Positions 18,071-30,011 of a stretch of DNA of 64,000 nt are shown here, one piece after another. The stretch is taken from NCBI RefSeq assembly GCF_003852535.1, contig NZ_QAJP01000008.1, positions 6,013 to 70,012 of the forward strand, given 5' to 3'. The translations under genes and the position numbers were made by a program. The notes beneath the pieces are model-generated. The model saw only the letters and a program-made list of their open reading frames with translations. It made no database searches and was not told where the DNA came from. Each line of letters begins with the position of its first letter. Position 1 is the first letter of the stretch. The stretch is from Herminiimonas sp. KBW02 (GTDB lineage Bacteria > Pseudomonadota > Gammaproteobacteria > Burkholderiales > Burkholderiaceae_D).

Positions 18071-20170
18071 TTATTTGGCGAACAACGGGAATATCACGAA
18101 ATAACTCAGTAAACCCAGCATGCCGAGAATCATGACAAATGCGTAGTGATAAATGTAGCCACTTTGGAATACACGGATCACGCGGGAGGACCAAGCTACT
18201 ACTTTGGCACTACCGTTAACAATCAGACCATCAATCAATGTCTTATCACCGACTCTGGACAAACCACCACCCAGCAGACGTGCACCGCCAGCGATGACAA
18301 CTTCATTGAATTTATCCATGTAGTACTTGTTCTCAAGCAGCGTGTGCAGAGCATGGAAGTGCTTATAGAACCATGCTGGTACACGCGGATTGATCATGTA
18401 GCAGTAGTAAGCAGCCACCACACCTGCCAGTGCCAGCCAGAACGGCGCGGTAGATACACCGTGGATCGCCATCGCTACTGCGCCATGGAAGTGTTCTTTC
18501 AACTCAGCCATTGCACCGTGCGATTCGCTGACGGTGATCACACCGTTGAAGAAGTCGCCGTGCAACATAGGCTGGATCGCGAAGAAACCGATCAATACCG
18601 ACGGTATTGCCAACAAGATCAGCGGCAAGGTAACAACCAATGGCGACTCGTGCGGCTTCTGACCTGGGGCCAGACCGTGGTGTTCATCATGGCCATGGTC
18701 GTCATGCGCGTCATGTGCATGATCATCGTGACCGTGGTCAGCGTGAGCAGCTTTAGCATGTGCATGGTCGTCATGGTGTGCGTGCTCTTTACCGAAACGC
18801 TCTTCACCGTGGAATACCAGGAAGTACATACGGAAGGAGTAGAACGCGGTAACGAATACACCAGCCAATACAGCAAAGTTAGCGAAACCGGAACCAAACA
18901 GAGTGGTTGCGTGCACTGCTTCGATGATGCTGTCCTTCGAGTAGAAACCCGAGAAGAACGGTGTACCGATCAATGCCAGCGAACCAAGCAAAGATGTGAT
19001 CCAGGTAATCGGCATGTATTTACGCAAGCCACCCATATTGCGGATGTCCTGATCGTGGTGCATACCAATAATGACGGAACCCGCAGCAAGGAACAGCAAA
19101 GCCTTGAAGAACGCGTGAGTCATCAGGTGGAATACAGCAACCGAGTAAGCGGATGCGCCCAGTGCCACAGTCATGTAACCAAGTTGCGACAGGGTCGAGT
19201 AAGCAACCACGCGCTTGATATCGTTCTGGATGATGCCCAGGAAGCCCATGAACAGCGCAGTGATCGAACCGATGATCAGTACGAAGGACAAGGCGGTATC
19301 CGACAATTCAAACAGTGGTGACATACGCGCCACCATGAAGATACCTGCGGTAACCATGGTCGCCGCGTGGATCAGCGCGGAAATCGGGGTTGGGCCTTCC
19401 ATCGAGTCAGGCAGCCAGACGTGCAGCGGGAACTGCGCCGATTTACCCATCGCGCCGATGAACAGGCAGATACAGGCAACGGTCAACAACATCCAGTCAG
19501 TACCAGGCAGAGTCAGGGTCGCGAGTTGCTCTTTCTTCGCGAAGACTTCTGCGTAGTCCATCGAGCCAGCGTACGCCAGCAACAGGCCGATACCGAGGAT
19601 GAAGCCAAAGTCACCGACACGGTTGACCAGGAACGCCTTCATGTTCGCTACGGTCGCGGTAGGCTTGGTGTACCAGAAACCGATCAGCAGGTAAGAAACC
19701 AGACCCACTGCTTCCCAACCGAAGAACAGTTGCAGGAAGTTGTTGCTCATGACCAGCATCAACATCGCAAACGTAAACAGCGAGATGTACGAGAAGAAGC
19801 GGTTGTAGCCTTCGTCTTCTTCCATATAGCCGATCGTGTAGATGTGCACCATCAGCGACACGAAGGTCACGACGCACATCATCATCGCGGTCAGGCTATC
19901 GACCAGGAAACCGACTTCAAGCTTGAGCCCGACGACGGTCATCCATGTGTACAGGTTGCCGTTGAAAGTCGCACCATCCAACACCAGCGACATCGTGTGC
20001 AATGACAAGATGAAAGAAATCAGAACGCCCAGGATCGTCACAGTATGCGACGCCTTGCGACCGATCAAGTTACCGAAAAATTTTGTACCGAACAATCCAG
20101 CAATCATAGAGCCGGCAAGTGGTGCCAGCGGTACGACCAGAAGGAGGTGTGGGTTAAGTTGCCCCGCCAT
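18071..20170 (-). CDS. nuoL: NADH-quinone oxidoreductase subunit L
   Basis: The distal proton-pumping subunit with the long lateral helix, 699 aa, longer than the roughly 613 aa of E. coli NuoL. Core motifs GWEAVGLVSYLLIGFWY, GAMGKSAQFPLHVWLPDSMEGPTP (quoted in part: SAQFPLHVWLPDSMEGPTP) and DIKRVVAYSTLSQLGYM are intact. Between about residues 458 and 498 there is a strikingly His/Asp-rich stretch (HAHHDDHAHAKAAHADHGHD and onward) that accounts for part of the extra length. It precedes nuoM in the operon. Confidence 0.97.
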   Translation of the reverse strand: MAGQLNPHLLLVVPLAPLAGSMIAGLFGTKFFGNLIGRKASHTVTILGVLISFILSLHTMSLVLDGATFNGNLYTWMTVVGLKLEVGFLVDSLTAMMMCVVTFVSLMVHIYTIGYMEEDEGYNRFFSYISLFTFAMLMLVMSNNFLQLFFGWEAVGLVSYLLIGFWYTKPTATVANMKAFLVNRVGDFGFILGIGLLLAYAGSMDYAEVFAKKEQLATLTLPGTDWMLLTVACICLFIGAMGKSAQFPLHVWLPDSMEGPTPISALIHAATMVTAGIFMVARMSPLFELSDTALSFVLIIGSITALFMGFLGIIQNDIKRVVAYSTLSQLGYMTVALGASAYSVAVFHLMTHAFFKALLFLAAGSVIIGMHHDQDIRNMGGLRKYMPITWITSLLGSLALIGTPFFSGFYSKDSIIEAVHATTLFGSGFANFAVLAGVFVTAFYSFRMYFLVFHGEERFGKEHAHHDDHAHAKAAHADHGHDDHAHDAHDDHGHDEHHGLAPGQKPHESPLVVTLPLILLAIPSVLIGFFAIQPMLHGDFFNGVITVSESHGAMAELKEHFHGAVAMAIHGVSTAPFWLALAGVVAAYYCYMINPRVPAWFYKHFHALHTLLENKYYMDKFNEVVIAGGARLLGGGLSRVGDKTLIDGLIVNGSAKVVAWSSRVIRVFQSGYIYHYAFVMILGMLGLLSYFVIFPLFAK

Positions 20171-20198
20171 GAGTGAACCTTATCGTTATTTTTTGGGA

Positions 20199-20507
20199 TT
20201 AGCCTTTGAGGCCGTCAAGATCTTCGACATTGATGGTATCCAGAGTACGGAACATGGAAACCAAAATGGCAAGACCAATCGCAGCTTCAGCAGCAGCCAC
20301 CGTCAAGATGAAGAAAACAAAAATCTGACCGGCTGCATCACCCAGGAAATAGGAGAAAGCGACGAAATTCATATTCACCGCCAACAGCATCAATTCGATA
20401 GCCATCAACAAGATGATGATGTTCTTACGATTCAGAAAAATACCAACGATCGAGATCGCGAACAAAATCGCGCCAAGGATCAGGTAATGTACGAGCGATA
20501 ACTCCAC
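20199..20507 (-). CDS. nuoK: NADH-quinone oxidoreductase subunit K
   Basis: A three-helix membrane subunit of 102 aa, [20 protein letters not shown]. The GTG at 20507 is chosen: it gives the family N-terminus and length and has AAGGGGAG upstream. The frame open to 20558 overlaps nuoJ and adds an unrelated Gln/Lys-rich head. Conserved Glu residues are in [12 protein letters not shown]. Confidence 0.96.
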   Translation of the reverse strand: MELSLVHYLILGAILFAISIVGIFLNRKNIIILLMAIELMLLAVNMNFVAFSYFLGDAAGQIFVFFILTVAAAEAAIGLAILVSMFRTLDTINVEDLDGLKG

Positions 20508-20517
20508 AACACTCCCC

Positions 20518-21159
20518 TTATTTTTGTTCTGCTGCAGGAGCAGCTGGTGAATCGCCATTGGCGCGAGCGGAATCCGCCTTCATTTTTACGACACGCAAAC
20601 GATCGCTGGCTTTAACTCTGACTGCGTCGCCAGGAGCGAAGTACTTGCTGTCTTTACGTTTGCGCATGGTCAATGCCACTGCCGCGATCATGCCGACCAA
20701 CAACAGCACCGCTGCAATTTCAAACGCATACAGATAGTCGGTGTAGATCAGTTTGCCCAGTTCCTTGGCGTTGCCGATGTTGGCCGACACTTCAGGGACT
20801 TGGGTATGCGAGCGCCAGAAGCCGCGGAACAATACCGCTGCCATTTCCAGCACGATCACGACACCGATGGTTGCTGCCAATGGCAAGTAACCCCAGAAAC
20901 CTTCACGCAGTTTGGTGAGTTTGATGTCAACCATCATGACCACAAACAGGAACAGCACCATGACCGCACCGACATAGACCAGAATCAGTACGATGGACAG
21001 GAACTCAGCTTTGAGCAACATCCACAGTGCAGCAGCCGAACAGAACGAGAGCACGAGGAACAGCGCCGCGTGAACCGGATTCGATTCGGTGATAACGCGT
21101 ATGGCAGCGAGTACGAGAATCGCTGAAAACACGTAAAACAAGACAGTTGTAAATTCCAT
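20518..21159 (-). CDS. nuoJ: NADH-quinone oxidoreductase subunit J
   Basis: A five-helix membrane-arm subunit of 213 aa, starting [20 protein letters not shown], with the conserved [20 protein letters not shown] helix. It has a polar tail rich in Lys, Ala and Pro, as in other betaproteobacteria. The ATG at 21159 is preferred over one seven codons upstream on family grounds. It lies 10 bp before nuoK. Confidence 0.96.
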   Translation of the reverse strand: MEFTTVLFYVFSAILVLAAIRVITESNPVHAALFLVLSFCSAAALWMLLKAEFLSIVLILVYVGAVMVLFLFVVMMVDIKLTKLREGFWGYLPLAATIGVVIVLEMAAVLFRGFWRSHTQVPEVSANIGNAKELGKLIYTDYLYAFEIAAVLLLVGMIAAVALTMRKRKDSKYFAPGDAVRVKASDRLRVVKMKADSARANGDSPAAPAAEQK

Positions 21160-21226
21160 AAGCAGTCTAAAAATCAGCAAAAAGTCAGCAAGAGGTCAGC
21201 CAGTAACAGCGACCCATACTATTAAA

Positions 21227-21715
21227 TCAACGATAGGCCGCGTCGGCGGTGCGTGCTGCTGCGATTTCTGGTTCGTAGCGATCACCTACTGCCAGCAACA
21301 TTTCCTTGGTGTAGTACAAGTCGCCGCGTTTTTCGCCGTGGTATTCCAGAATATGTGTTTCCACGATCGAATCGACCGGGCACGACTCTTCACAGAAACC
21401 GCAGAAAATACATTTGGTCAGATCGATGTCGTAACGGGTGGTACGGCGGGTGCCGTCCTCACGCTGATCCGATTCGATCGTGATTGCCATCGCCGGGCAC
21501 ACTGCTTCGCACAACTTACATGCGATGCAACGCTCTTCCCCGTTCGGATAACGACGCAGCGCATGCAAACCACGGAAACGTGGCGACTGCGGAGTCTTCT
21601 CTTCCGGGAACTGCACGGTAATTTTGCGTGCAAACATGTAGCGACCTGTCAGCGCCAGCCCTTTGAAGAGCTCACGCAGCATCAAGCTACCGAAAAAATC
21701 CTTAATTGCTTCCAT
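21227..21715 (-). CDS. nuoI: NADH-quinone oxidoreductase subunit I
   Basis: A 162-aa peripheral subunit carrying clusters N6a and N6b. Two 4Fe-4S motifs are seen: [16 protein letters not shown] and [16 protein letters not shown]. It relays electrons from NuoG through NuoB to quinone. The length is normal. It lies between nuoH and nuoJ. Confidence 0.98.
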   Translation of the reverse strand: MEAIKDFFGSLMLRELFKGLALTGRYMFARKITVQFPEEKTPQSPRFRGLHALRRYPNGEERCIACKLCEAVCPAMAITIESDQREDGTRRTTRYDIDLTKCIFCGFCEESCPVDSIVETHILEYHGEKRGDLYYTKEMLLAVGDRYEPEIAAARTADAAYR

Positions 21716-21747
21716 CTTGGCTTCCCTCTTTGCTCAGCCCTGCTGCA

Positions 21748-22821
21748 TTAATTCCAGATATTCCACGGAGTCTTCATCCAGATCGCGACGATCAACAGAT
21801 AAACGAGTGTCAGTGGGATAAACACTTTCCAACCCAAACGCATGATTTGATCGTAGCGATAGCGTGGGAACGATGCACGGAACCAGATAAACATGGTTAC
21901 GACCATCAAGGTCTTCAGACCCAGCCAGATCCAGCCTGGTACCCAGGTGAACGGCGCCATATCGATCGGTGATGTCCAGCCGCCCAGGAACATCAGGGTA
22001 GCCATGATCGAGATCAACCACATGTTGGCGTATTCAGCCAGGAAGAACATCGCGAACGACATACCCGAGTATTCAACCATGTGACCGGCAACGATTTCTG
22101 ATTCGCCCTCAACCACGTCAAACGGATGGCGGTTCAATTCAGCCGTACCCGAGATGATGTAGATGAAGAACATAGGCAGCAATGGCAACCAGTTCCACGA
22201 CAGGAATGTCAGGCCCATTTCTGCAAAGCGACCAGTGTTTTGCGAGTTCACGATAGTGGTCAGGTTCATGCTGCCGGTAACCATCAGGATGATCACCAAC
22301 ACGAAGCCCATCGCGATCTCATACGAAATCATTTGTGCCGATGCACGCATCGCACCGAGGAAAGCGTATTTGGAGTTCGATGCCCAGCCGGCGACGATCA
22401 CGCCATATACTTCCAGCGAAGTAATCGCCATCACGAACAGCAAACCTGCATTGACGTCAGCCAATACTGTTTCTGGTCCGAATGGAATCACAGCCCATGC
22501 AGCCAAGGCCGGCATGATGGTCATGATAGGAGCGATGACGAACAAGGCCTTGCTCGACTTGGCCGGAACAACGATCTCTTTCAGCAAGAGTTTGACGCCG
22601 TCGGCGATCGGTTGCAGCAAACCTGCAGGACCGGTACGGTTGGGGCCATGACGCACGTGCATCCAGCCGATGACCTTACGTTCCCACAAAGTCAAATAAG
22701 CTACAGCACCCATCAATGGGGCGACCACTGCAATAATTTTGACCAGATTCCAAACTAACGGCCAATAGTATCCAAGGAAAGATTGACCCGTCGCGTGGAT
22801 GGATGCAAACAATTGATCCAT
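21748..22821 (-). CDS. nuoH: NADH-quinone oxidoreductase subunit H
   Basis: A 357-aa membrane subunit forming part of the quinone chamber, with about 8-9 helices. Motifs [20 protein letters not shown] (the conserved RxGPN segment) and [20 protein letters not shown] are intact. Its ATG overlaps the nuoG stop codon (TAATG), which suggests translational coupling. Confidence 0.98.
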   Translation of the reverse strand: MDQLFASIHATGQSFLGYYWPLVWNLVKIIAVVAPLMGAVAYLTLWERKVIGWMHVRHGPNRTGPAGLLQPIADGVKLLLKEIVVPAKSSKALFVIAPIMTIMPALAAWAVIPFGPETVLADVNAGLLFVMAITSLEVYGVIVAGWASNSKYAFLGAMRASAQMISYEIAMGFVLVIILMVTGSMNLTTIVNSQNTGRFAEMGLTFLSWNWLPLLPMFFIYIISGTAELNRHPFDVVEGESEIVAGHMVEYSGMSFAMFFLAEYANMWLISIMATLMFLGGWTSPIDMAPFTWVPGWIWLGLKTLMVVTMFIWFRASFPRYRYDQIMRLGWKVFIPLTLVYLLIVAIWMKTPWNIWN

Positions 22822-25160
22822 TACGCTTTCTCCACGCTGATAGAACCAAACATCGCGCCCAGACCGGCGGTGGACTGATGTCCTGCCGCTACGCGCACCA
22901 CATTAACCGGCAACTTCGCATCGATGGCGGCAGCCAGGACTGCACTACCCGCACCTTGCGTAACCTTGACCTGATCGCCGGCAGCTACACCGAGCTTGGC
23001 AGCCAGATCAGCCGACAGCCATGCCTTAGGCGCAGCACCGTCGTTGGTTTGTTGCAGAGGTTGCGAGCGACGTACGATCGCGTCAGTTGCGTAAATCGAT
23101 ACATCAGCAACGCGTTCCAGTTGCAAGCCAGTCGCTGCTACTTCTGCCTGCGGCGCTGCTTTGCCGAGGTTGTTCAGACGTGGCACCAGGTTGGCATCTG
23201 CAGGAGCGTTCGCACCGATGATTTCGTTACGGATAGCTTCCGATGTTTCGTAGTCGAAACCGCTCAGTTCGAGCAGATTGCCGAGCACGCGCAATACTTT
23301 CCATGCCGGACGTGTATCGCCCAGAGGCTTGACGGTACCGTTGAAGCTTTGTGCACGGCCTTCGCAGTTGACGAAAGTGCCGGAGGTTTCGGAGAACGGT
23401 GCGATAGGCAACAAGACGTCAGCAAAATCATTGCCGTGCTTGTATGCGGACATCACAACAACCATCTCGGCCTGGTTCAACGCAGCGCGTGCTACTTGCG
23501 GGTTGAAACTGTCGAGTTCTGGTTCTGCGTTCAGCAAAACGTATGCTTTACGTGGCTGCGCAAATGCTTGCGCTGCGTTTGCACCGTTGGCGCCTGGAAC
23601 TGCATTGACCAGATAGCCACCAACGCTGTTGGCTGCTTCGGTCAGGAAGCCGAACTTGGCTTCCGTGTTTTGTGCAATCCATTGTGCTGCTGCGTGCAAT
23701 TTCGCTGCTTGTGGGTGCTGCAATACTGCATTACCCAACAACACTGCCTTAGGCTCACCGGACAACAGGCTGGCCGCGATTTGTTTCGCTTCAGCCGAAG
23801 GCTGGATAGCGTCGAAACCGGCTGGTGCCGAGATGCCTTTGGCTTGTGCCACGGCAGCAACCACTTCGCTCAGAGCCGACAACCAGTCCGATGGCGCCTT
23901 GATCATTTTGTTTGCAACCGGCATCAACAGATCGTCGTCGCTGGCGTGCAAGATGCTGACGCTGGCGCCCTGCTTCACTGCCTGGCGCAGACGTGCTGCC
24001 AGCAATGGGTGATCTTTACGCAGGAAGGAACCGATGACGAATGCACGTTTCAATGCGCCGAACTCTGCGATCGACATGCCGAGCCAAGGAGTAACACCAG
24101 CGTCCAGCGAGAAGTCGGATTGACGCAGGCGGAAGTCGATGTTTTCCGAACCGATGCCACGTACCAGTTTCTGCAACAGCGACAGTTCTTCCAGTGTCGA
24201 GTACGGTGTAGCCAACGCAGCGATGGAATCAGCACCGTGTTCGTGCTTGATGTTACGCAAACCGTGCGCAACGTATTCCAGGGCGGTTTGCCAGTCAGTT
24301 TCCTGCCATTTGCCGTCTTGCTTGATCATAGGGCTGGTCAGACGGTCTTCGCTGTTCAAGCCTTCATAGGCGAAGCGATCCTTGTCCGAAATCCAGCATT
24401 CATTGACGTCGTCGTTTTCCAACGGCAGTACGCGCATGACTTTGCCAGCTTTGACTTGCACGATCAGGTTTGCACCGAGGCTATCGTGTGGGCTCACCGA
24501 TTTGCGACGCGACAATTCCCAGGTACGGGCGCTGTAGCGGAATGGCTTCGATGTCAACGCGCCAACCGGGCACAGATCGATCATGTTGCCCGACAATTCG
24601 GAATCAACAGTTTTGCCAACGAAGGAAGTGATTTCTGCGTGCTCACCGCGATTGAGCATACCGAATTCCATCACGCCTGCAACTTCCTGGCCGAAACGGA
24701 CGCAGCGTGTGCAGTGGATGCAACGGCTCATCTCTTTCATCGAGATCAGCGGGCCGACATCTTTCGGCGCTACTACGCGTTTTTCTTCTTCGTAACGCGA
24801 AGAAGAGTCGCCGTAGCCGACTGCCAGATCCTGCAATTGGCATTCGCCACCCTGATCGCAGATAGGGCAATCGAGCGGGTGATTAATCAGGAGGAATTCC
24901 ATCACGCCTTTTTGCGCTTTGACGGCCTTCTCACTGTTGGAGCGGACAATCATGCCTTGCGCGACAGGTGTCGCACAGGCTGGCAATGGTTTAGGTGCTT
25001 TTTCAACCTCTACCAGGCACATACGGCAGTTCGCCGCGATGGATAATTTTTTGTGGTAACAAAAGTGTGGGATGTAAGTGCCAAGCTTATTGGCAGCGTC
25101 CATCACCATGCTGCCTTCTTTCACTTCGACTTTTTTACCGTCTATTTCGATTTCAACCAT
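22821..25160 (-). CDS. nuoG: NADH-quinone oxidoreductase subunit G
   Basis: The large iron-sulphur subunit, 779 aa. The N-terminal 2Fe-2S domain has [20 protein letters not shown] and [15 protein letters not shown]. The His-Cys3 4Fe-4S segment is [18 protein letters not shown], and a further cluster follows ([14 protein letters not shown]). The C-terminal part is a degenerate molybdopterin-type fold with no cofactor expected. It lies 62 bp after nuoF. Confidence 0.98.
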   Translation of the reverse strand: MVEIEIDGKKVEVKEGSMVMDAANKLGTYIPHFCYHKKLSIAANCRMCLVEVEKAPKPLPACATPVAQGMIVRSNSEKAVKAQKGVMEFLLINHPLDCPICDQGGECQLQDLAVGYGDSSSRYEEEKRVVAPKDVGPLISMKEMSRCIHCTRCVRFGQEVAGVMEFGMLNRGEHAEITSFVGKTVDSELSGNMIDLCPVGALTSKPFRYSARTWELSRRKSVSPHDSLGANLIVQVKAGKVMRVLPLENDDVNECWISDKDRFAYEGLNSEDRLTSPMIKQDGKWQETDWQTALEYVAHGLRNIKHEHGADSIAALATPYSTLEELSLLQKLVRGIGSENIDFRLRQSDFSLDAGVTPWLGMSIAEFGALKRAFVIGSFLRKDHPLLAARLRQAVKQGASVSILHASDDDLLMPVANKMIKAPSDWLSALSEVVAAVAQAKGISAPAGFDAIQPSAEAKQIAASLLSGEPKAVLLGNAVLQHPQAAKLHAAAQWIAQNTEAKFGFLTEAANSVGGYLVNAVPGANGANAAQAFAQPRKAYVLLNAEPELDSFNPQVARAALNQAEMVVVMSAYKHGNDFADVLLPIAPFSETSGTFVNCEGRAQSFNGTVKPLGDTRPAWKVLRVLGNLLELSGFDYETSEAIRNEIIGANAPADANLVPRLNNLGKAAPQAEVAATGLQLERVADVSIYATDAIVRRSQPLQQTNDGAAPKAWLSADLAAKLGVAAGDQVKVTQGAGSAVLAAAIDAKLPVNVVRVAAGHQSTAGLGAMFGSISVEKA

Positions 25161-25222
25161 GGCTTTGCTTTTGTTGACTTCAGTGTTCTCACTAGGTTCG
25201 TATTGCTAAACGAAGTGATCGG

Positions 25223-26518
25223 CTAAATGTAAGCGGGCACCAAGCAATGTTTATGCTCAATGTGATATACAAATTCTTCACGGAACTGCTGAATCATTGC
25301 GCGTACAGGCATCGCAGCTGCATCACCAAGTGCGCAGATGGTACGACCCTGAATATTGTCGGCGACCGAATTCAGCATATCGATATCTTCCGGACGGCCT
25401 TGACCGTTCTCGATACGATGCACCATGCGATACAACCAACCAGTACCTTCGCGGCAAGGTGTGCACTGACCGCAGGATTCTTCAAAATAGAAGTAAGACA
25501 GTCGCAACAGTGCTTTGACCATGCAACGTGTTTCATCCATCACGATGACCGCGCCTGAGCCCAGCATCGAACCTGCTTTCGCGACCGAATCATAATCCAT
25601 GTCGGTAGCCATCATCAGGTCGCCCTTCACTACCGGCACCGACGAACCACCAGGGATCACAGCCTTGAGCTTTTTACCGCCGCGCACGCCACCAGCGAGC
25701 TTCAGCAATTCAGCAAATGGTGTACCCAATGGGATTTCGTAGTTGCCTGGACGCTCGACGTCGCCGGATACCGAGAAAATCTTGGTGCCGCCGTTGTTAG
25801 GCTTGCCCAGTGCCGCATATGCTTCAGCGCCCACCTGGAAGATGAACGGTACTGCAGCAAATGTTTCCGTGTTGTTGATTGTGGTTGGCTTGCCGTACAA
25901 ACCGTAGCTGGCAGGGAAAGGCGGTTTGAAGCGCGGCTGGCCTTTTTTGCCTTCCAGCGATTCCAGCAACGCAGTTTCCTCACCGCAGATGTACGCACCA
26001 AAACCATGGAATGCATGGAGTTGGAAGCTGTGTGCCGAACCCAGAATGTTATCGCCGAGGAAGCCAGCTGCGCGCGCTTGCTCCAGCGCTTCTTCAAAGC
26101 GATCGTATTCAGCGAAAATTTCGCCGTGGATGTAGTTGTAGCCGACGCTGACGCCCATCGCATAAGCAGCAATGGTCATGCCTTCGATCACGGAGTGCGG
26201 ATTGTAACGGAGGATGTCACGATCCTTGAAAGTACCTGGTTCGCCCTCATCTGAATTACAGACCAGATATTTTTGGCCAGCAAAATTCTTCGGCATGAAG
26301 CTCCACTTCAGACCGCTAGGGAAGCCCGCACCACCGCGACCGCGCAGGGTCGATGCCTTGACTTCAGCGATGACCTGGTCAGGGGTCATGCCTTCGCTCA
26401 GGATGCGCTTCAACGAAGCGTAACCACCGCGCTTGACATACTCTTCCAGGCCCCAGTTATCACCGGTGAGGCCAGCGAAAATCAATGGCTTGATATGACG
26501 ATTATGCAGACTGGTCAT
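25223..26518 (-). CDS. nuoF: NADH-quinone oxidoreductase subunit F
   Basis: The NADH- and FMN-binding 51-kDa subunit, 431 aa. The glycine-rich NADH site is [15 protein letters not shown] and the FMN region follows ([18 protein letters not shown]). The 4Fe-4S site is [15 protein letters not shown] with a distal Cys in [14 protein letters not shown]. The ATG overlaps the nuoE stop by 4 bp. Confidence 0.98.
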   Translation of the reverse strand: MTSLHNRHIKPLIFAGLTGDNWGLEEYVKRGGYASLKRILSEGMTPDQVIAEVKASTLRGRGGAGFPSGLKWSFMPKNFAGQKYLVCNSDEGEPGTFKDRDILRYNPHSVIEGMTIAAYAMGVSVGYNYIHGEIFAEYDRFEEALEQARAAGFLGDNILGSAHSFQLHAFHGFGAYICGEETALLESLEGKKGQPRFKPPFPASYGLYGKPTTINNTETFAAVPFIFQVGAEAYAALGKPNNGGTKIFSVSGDVERPGNYEIPLGTPFAELLKLAGGVRGGKKLKAVIPGGSSVPVVKGDLMMATDMDYDSVAKAGSMLGSGAVIVMDETRCMVKALLRLSYFYFEESCGQCTPCREGTGWLYRMVHRIENGQGRPEDIDMLNSVADNIQGRTICALGDAAAMPVRAMIQQFREEFVYHIEHKHCLVPAYI

Positions 26519-26994
26519 TTCTTCAATTCCTCTACCAGGGCGTCGATTTTGTCATCCGACATAAAGCTGCACATACGCTTGTTATTGACCAGCATGACAG
26601 GCGCATCACCGCAAGCGCCCATGCATTCGCCTTCAACCAGGGTGAACAGATCGTCATCCGTGGTTTCGCGATAATCGATACCGAGTTTATGTTTCAGGTA
26701 ATGCGCAGCCTTCTCGCCGCCAGATAATTGGCATGGCAGATTGGTACACACCGAGATCTTGTACTTGCCGACCGGCTTGGTGTTGTACATGTTGTAGAAG
26801 GTCGCAACTTCTTGCACCGCGATCGCAGGCATGCCCAGATAGTCAGCAACATCTTGCATGACTTCAGGCGGCAGCCAACGGGTTTCGTCCTGGGCAATCT
26901 GCAGCGCGGCCATCACGGCGGACTGCTTCTGATCCGGAGGGAACTTGGCGACCTCGCGGTCGATTCTTTTATACGTTTGCTCTGATAACAGCAT
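26515..26994 (-). CDS. nuoE: NADH-quinone oxidoreductase subunit E
   Basis: A 24-kDa subunit, 159 aa, thioredoxin-like, with a 2Fe-2S site formed by two Cys in [12 protein letters not shown] and two in [12 protein letters not shown]. It works with NuoF and NuoG in the NADH dehydrogenase module. It starts 28 bp after nuoD. Confidence 0.98.
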   Translation of the reverse strand: MLLSEQTYKRIDREVAKFPPDQKQSAVMAALQIAQDETRWLPPEVMQDVADYLGMPAIAVQEVATFYNMYNTKPVGKYKISVCTNLPCQLSGGEKAAHYLKHKLGIDYRETTDDDLFTLVEGECMGACGDAPVMLVNNKRMCSFMSDDKIDALVEELKK

Positions 26995-27021
26995 GTCTAT
27001 GCCTCAAATATTGAGCCGCGA

Positions 27022-28275
27022 TTAGCGGTCAATCTCACCAAACACAATATCTTGTGTGCCGATGATGGTTACTGCATCGGCAATCATGTGGCCCTTGGCC
27101 ATTTCATCCAGGCCTTGCAAATGCGGGAAGCCCGGTGCGCGGATCTTCATGCGATATGGCTTGTTCGCGCCATCCGAAACCAGATACACGCCAAACTCAC
27201 CCTTCGGATGTTCCACCGCTGCATATGCCTCACCTGTCGGCACGTGGAAGCCTTCAGTGAACAGTTTGAAGTGGTGAATCAAATCTTCCATGTTCGACTT
27301 CATGCCCACGCGTGATGGCGGCGCAACCTTGTGGTTGTCCGTCATGACTGGACCGGCATTGTTACGCAGCCACTCGACGCATTGTTTGATGATGCGATTC
27401 GACTGACGCATTTCTTCAACACGTACCAGGTAACGATCGTAGCAATCACCGTTGGTGCCGACCGGAACGTCAAAGTCCATCAGGTCATACACTTCGTATG
27501 GTTGTTTCTTACGCAGATCCCACTCAACGCCCGAACCGCGCAACATCGCACCGGTAAAGCCCATGGCCATCGCGCGCTCTGGCGACACCACACCGATACC
27601 GACCAGACGCTGCTTCCAGATACGGTTATCGGTCAACAGTGTTTCGTATTCATCGACATAGGTCGGGAAACGATTGGTGAAGTCTTCGATGAAGTCGAGC
27701 AAGGAACCTTGACGGTTTTCGTTCAGCTGGCTGATCGCTTTTGCATTGCGGATGATCGATGCCTTGTGTTGCGGCATGGTATCCGGCAGATCGCGATATA
27801 CGCCGCCTGGACGATAGTAAGCAGCATGCATACGTGCGCCCGACACTGCTTCGTAGCAGTCCATCAGGTCTTCACGTTCACGGAATGCGTACAGGAACAC
27901 GCCCATAGCACCAACGTCCAGCGCATGCGCGCCGAGCCACATCAGGTGATTCAGGATACGGGTGATTTCATCGAACATCACGCGGATGTACTGCGCACGC
28001 AGCGGCACTTCGATGTTCAGCATCTTTTCGATGGCCATCACATACGCGTGCTCGTTACACATCATCGAGACGTAATCGAGGCGATCCATGTAAGGCACGG
28101 ATTGCAGATAGGTTTTTTGCTCAGCCAGCTTTTCTGTCGCACGATGCAACAGGCCGATATGCGGATCAGCACGCTGGATAACTTCGCCGTCGAGCTCCAG
28201 AACCAGACGCAAAACACCGTGCGCGGCAGGATGCTGAGGACCAAAGTTGAGGGTGTAGTTCTTAATTTCGGCCAT
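27022..28275 (-). CDS. nuoD: NADH-quinone oxidoreductase subunit D
   Basis: A 49-kDa subunit, 417 aa, forming the quinone site with NuoB and NuoH. Motifs [36 protein letters not shown] and the C-terminal DIVFGEIDR are the family signatures. The ATG overlaps the nuoC stop (TAATG). nuoC and nuoD are separate genes here, unlike the fused nuoCD of E. coli. Confidence 0.98.
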   Translation of the reverse strand: MAEIKNYTLNFGPQHPAAHGVLRLVLELDGEVIQRADPHIGLLHRATEKLAEQKTYLQSVPYMDRLDYVSMMCNEHAYVMAIEKMLNIEVPLRAQYIRVMFDEITRILNHLMWLGAHALDVGAMGVFLYAFREREDLMDCYEAVSGARMHAAYYRPGGVYRDLPDTMPQHKASIIRNAKAISQLNENRQGSLLDFIEDFTNRFPTYVDEYETLLTDNRIWKQRLVGIGVVSPERAMAMGFTGAMLRGSGVEWDLRKKQPYEVYDLMDFDVPVGTNGDCYDRYLVRVEEMRQSNRIIKQCVEWLRNNAGPVMTDNHKVAPPSRVGMKSNMEDLIHHFKLFTEGFHVPTGEAYAAVEHPKGEFGVYLVSDGANKPYRMKIRAPGFPHLQGLDEMAKGHMIADAVTIIGTQDIVFGEIDR

Positions 28276-28871
28276 TATTTCGCCCCGTATTGTTCTTCAC
28301 GAATCACGCGCGGCACATTTTCGCGCGGGTCTATCGTTACAGGTTGATAAATGACGCGTTTTTGTTCCGGATCGTAACGCATTTCAACATAGCCAGAGAC
28401 TGGGAAATCTTTGCGGAATGGGTGACCGATGAAACCGTAGTCGGTCAGGATGCGACGCAAATCGTTGTGACCTTCGAACAGGATGCCGTAGAAGTCAAAA
28501 GCTTCACGTTCATACCAGTTGGCGGTAGGCCAGACGTCGATCATCGATGCGACTACCGGCATTTCATCGTCAGCGGCGAATACACGCACACGGACACGCC
28601 AGTTATGCTTGATCGACAGCAGGTGCGAAACCACAGCGAAGCGTGGACCTTCCCACAGACCGTCGCCATATGTCGAATAATCGACACCGCACAAATCAAT
28701 CATTTCTTCAAAGCGCAGGTCAGCGTGGTCACGCAGCACACGCATTGCAGACGCATAGTCATGCGACTTAACAACAATGGTGACTTCGCCCAATGCCTGC
28801 GTCAGGCTTTGAAGTTGGTCGCCGAGCGCATTGCGCAGAGCGGCCTCAAGGAGTTCAAGTTTGATCGTCAT
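28275..28871 (-). CDS. nuoC: NADH-quinone oxidoreductase subunit C
   Basis: A 30-kDa subunit, 198 aa. The family signature [20 protein letters not shown] is followed by [19 protein letters not shown]. It has a structural role next to NuoD. The gene lies 13 bp after nuoB. Confidence 0.97.
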   Translation of the reverse strand: MTIKLELLEAALRNALGDQLQSLTQALGEVTIVVKSHDYASAMRVLRDHADLRFEEMIDLCGVDYSTYGDGLWEGPRFAVVSHLLSIKHNWRVRVRVFAADDEMPVVASMIDVWPTANWYEREAFDFYGILFEGHNDLRRILTDYGFIGHPFRKDFPVSGYVEMRYDPEQKRVIYQPVTIDPRENVPRVIREEQYGAK

Positions 28872-28884
28872 TTAAAAACCAGCC

Positions 28885-29361
28885 TTAGCGAGCAATCGTG
28901 TTGGTACGACGGATCTTGTTTTGCAACTGCATGATCCCGTACAACAACGCTTCAGCGGTTGGAGGACAACCAGGAACATAGACATCGACTGGAACGATAC
29001 GATCGCAGCCGCGCACAACAGAATACGAATAATGGTAGTAACCGCCACCATTGGCACAGGAACCCATCGAGATAACCCAACGTGGCTCAGCCATCTGGTC
29101 ATACACCTTGCGCAATGCAGGTGCCATCTTATTGCACAGTGTGCCTGCCACGATCATCACGTCGGACTGACGTGGCGATGGACGGAACACAACACCGAAA
29201 CGATCCAGATCGTAACGCGAAGCACCTGCGTGCATCATTTCAACTGCGCAGCATGCCAGACCAAACGTCATTGGCCACATCGAGCCTGTGCGCGTCCAGT
29301 TGATCAGCTTGTCAGCTGTGGTGGTTACGAAACCCTCGTTCAATACGCCTTCAATTGCCAT
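28885..29361 (-). CDS. nuoB: NADH-quinone oxidoreductase subunit B
   Basis: A 158-aa subunit carrying cluster N2, the last electron carrier before quinone. The tandem Cys ligand [19 protein letters not shown], the third Cys in [17 protein letters not shown] and the fourth in [15 protein letters not shown] are all present. The gene starts 3 bp after the nuoA stop. Confidence 0.98.
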   Translation of the reverse strand: MAIEGVLNEGFVTTTADKLINWTRTGSMWPMTFGLACCAVEMMHAGASRYDLDRFGVVFRPSPRQSDVMIVAGTLCNKMAPALRKVYDQMAEPRWVISMGSCANGGGYYHYSYSVVRGCDRIVPVDVYVPGCPPTAEALLYGIMQLQNKIRRTNTIAR

Positions 29362-29364
29362 GAC

Positions 29365-29724
29365 TTACTCCCAATCCAGCGCGCCTTTTTTCCATTCGAA
29401 CACCAGACCGATGGTCAGCACTCCAAGGAAAATCATCATTGACCAAAATCCCAGCATCCCTACTTCGCGCATTGCTACTGCCCAAGGCACCAGGAACGCA
29501 ACTTCGAGATCGAACAGAATGAACAGAATCGCGACGAGGTAGTAGCGCACGTCGAACTTCATACGTGCATCTTCAAACGCTTCAAAACCGCATTCGTAAG
29601 GGGAAAGTTTTTGTGCATCCGGTTTGTGCGGAGCCAGAACACGACCCAACACTTGTGGCACGACACCAACGCCGATACCGACCAGAATAAAAAGCAAAAC
29701 GGGGAAATAGTTTTCGAGGTTCAC
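29365..29724 (-). CDS. nuoA: NADH-quinone oxidoreductase subunit A
   Basis: A three-helix membrane subunit of 119 aa, [20 protein letters not shown], with [20 protein letters not shown]. The start is taken as the GTG at 29724, giving the family N-terminus. A TTG 21 codons upstream would add an unrelated head. Shine-Dalgarno is weak. It is the first gene of the 14-gene nuo operon, so the promoter should lie between here and tRNA-Leu (29725-29842), although no clear consensus was identified. Confidence 0.95.
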   Translation of the reverse strand: MNLENYFPVLLFILVGIGVGVVPQVLGRVLAPHKPDAQKLSPYECGFEAFEDARMKFDVRYYLVAILFILFDLEVAFLVPWAVAMREVGMLGFWSMMIFLGVLTIGLVFEWKKGALDWE

Positions 29725-29842
29725 GATTAGCGCAGTATGTTGAACGATTAATTGGCTTGCAAAATAATCCGTTAAATCAAACGACAATTTGTCGATAAAA
29801 AGCCAGCTTAGGTATGCCCCCTTGCTGGCTTAGAATTTTTGT

Positions 29843-29927
29843 TGGTGCCGACGGCGAGACTCGAACTCGCACAGCTTTCGCCACTACCCCCTCAAGATAG
29901 CGTGTCTACCAATTTCACCACGTCGGC
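29843..29927 (-). tRNA. tRNA-Leu (GAG)
   Basis: An 85-nt class II tRNA with CCA encoded. The acceptor stem GCCGACG pairs with CGTCGGC. The anticodon arm is CTATC-TTGAGGG-GGTAG, so the anticodon is GAG. It has the long variable arm of leucine tRNAs and a T loop GTTCGAGTC. It lies between secG and nuoA in the common betaproteobacterial order. Confidence 0.97.
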
Positions 29928-30011
29928 AAGACTTCTATTCTAACCCGCCTTGACACATTTGCTCAATGCGCAATTGCATTAAAACAAGAACAAACAGCGA
30001 ATAAAACACGC

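Noticed and set aside
22803-25046. Long plus-strand frame (747 codons) opposite nuoG
   Set aside because: Antisense shadow of nuoG; Cys/Gln/Arg-rich with no recognisable protein features.
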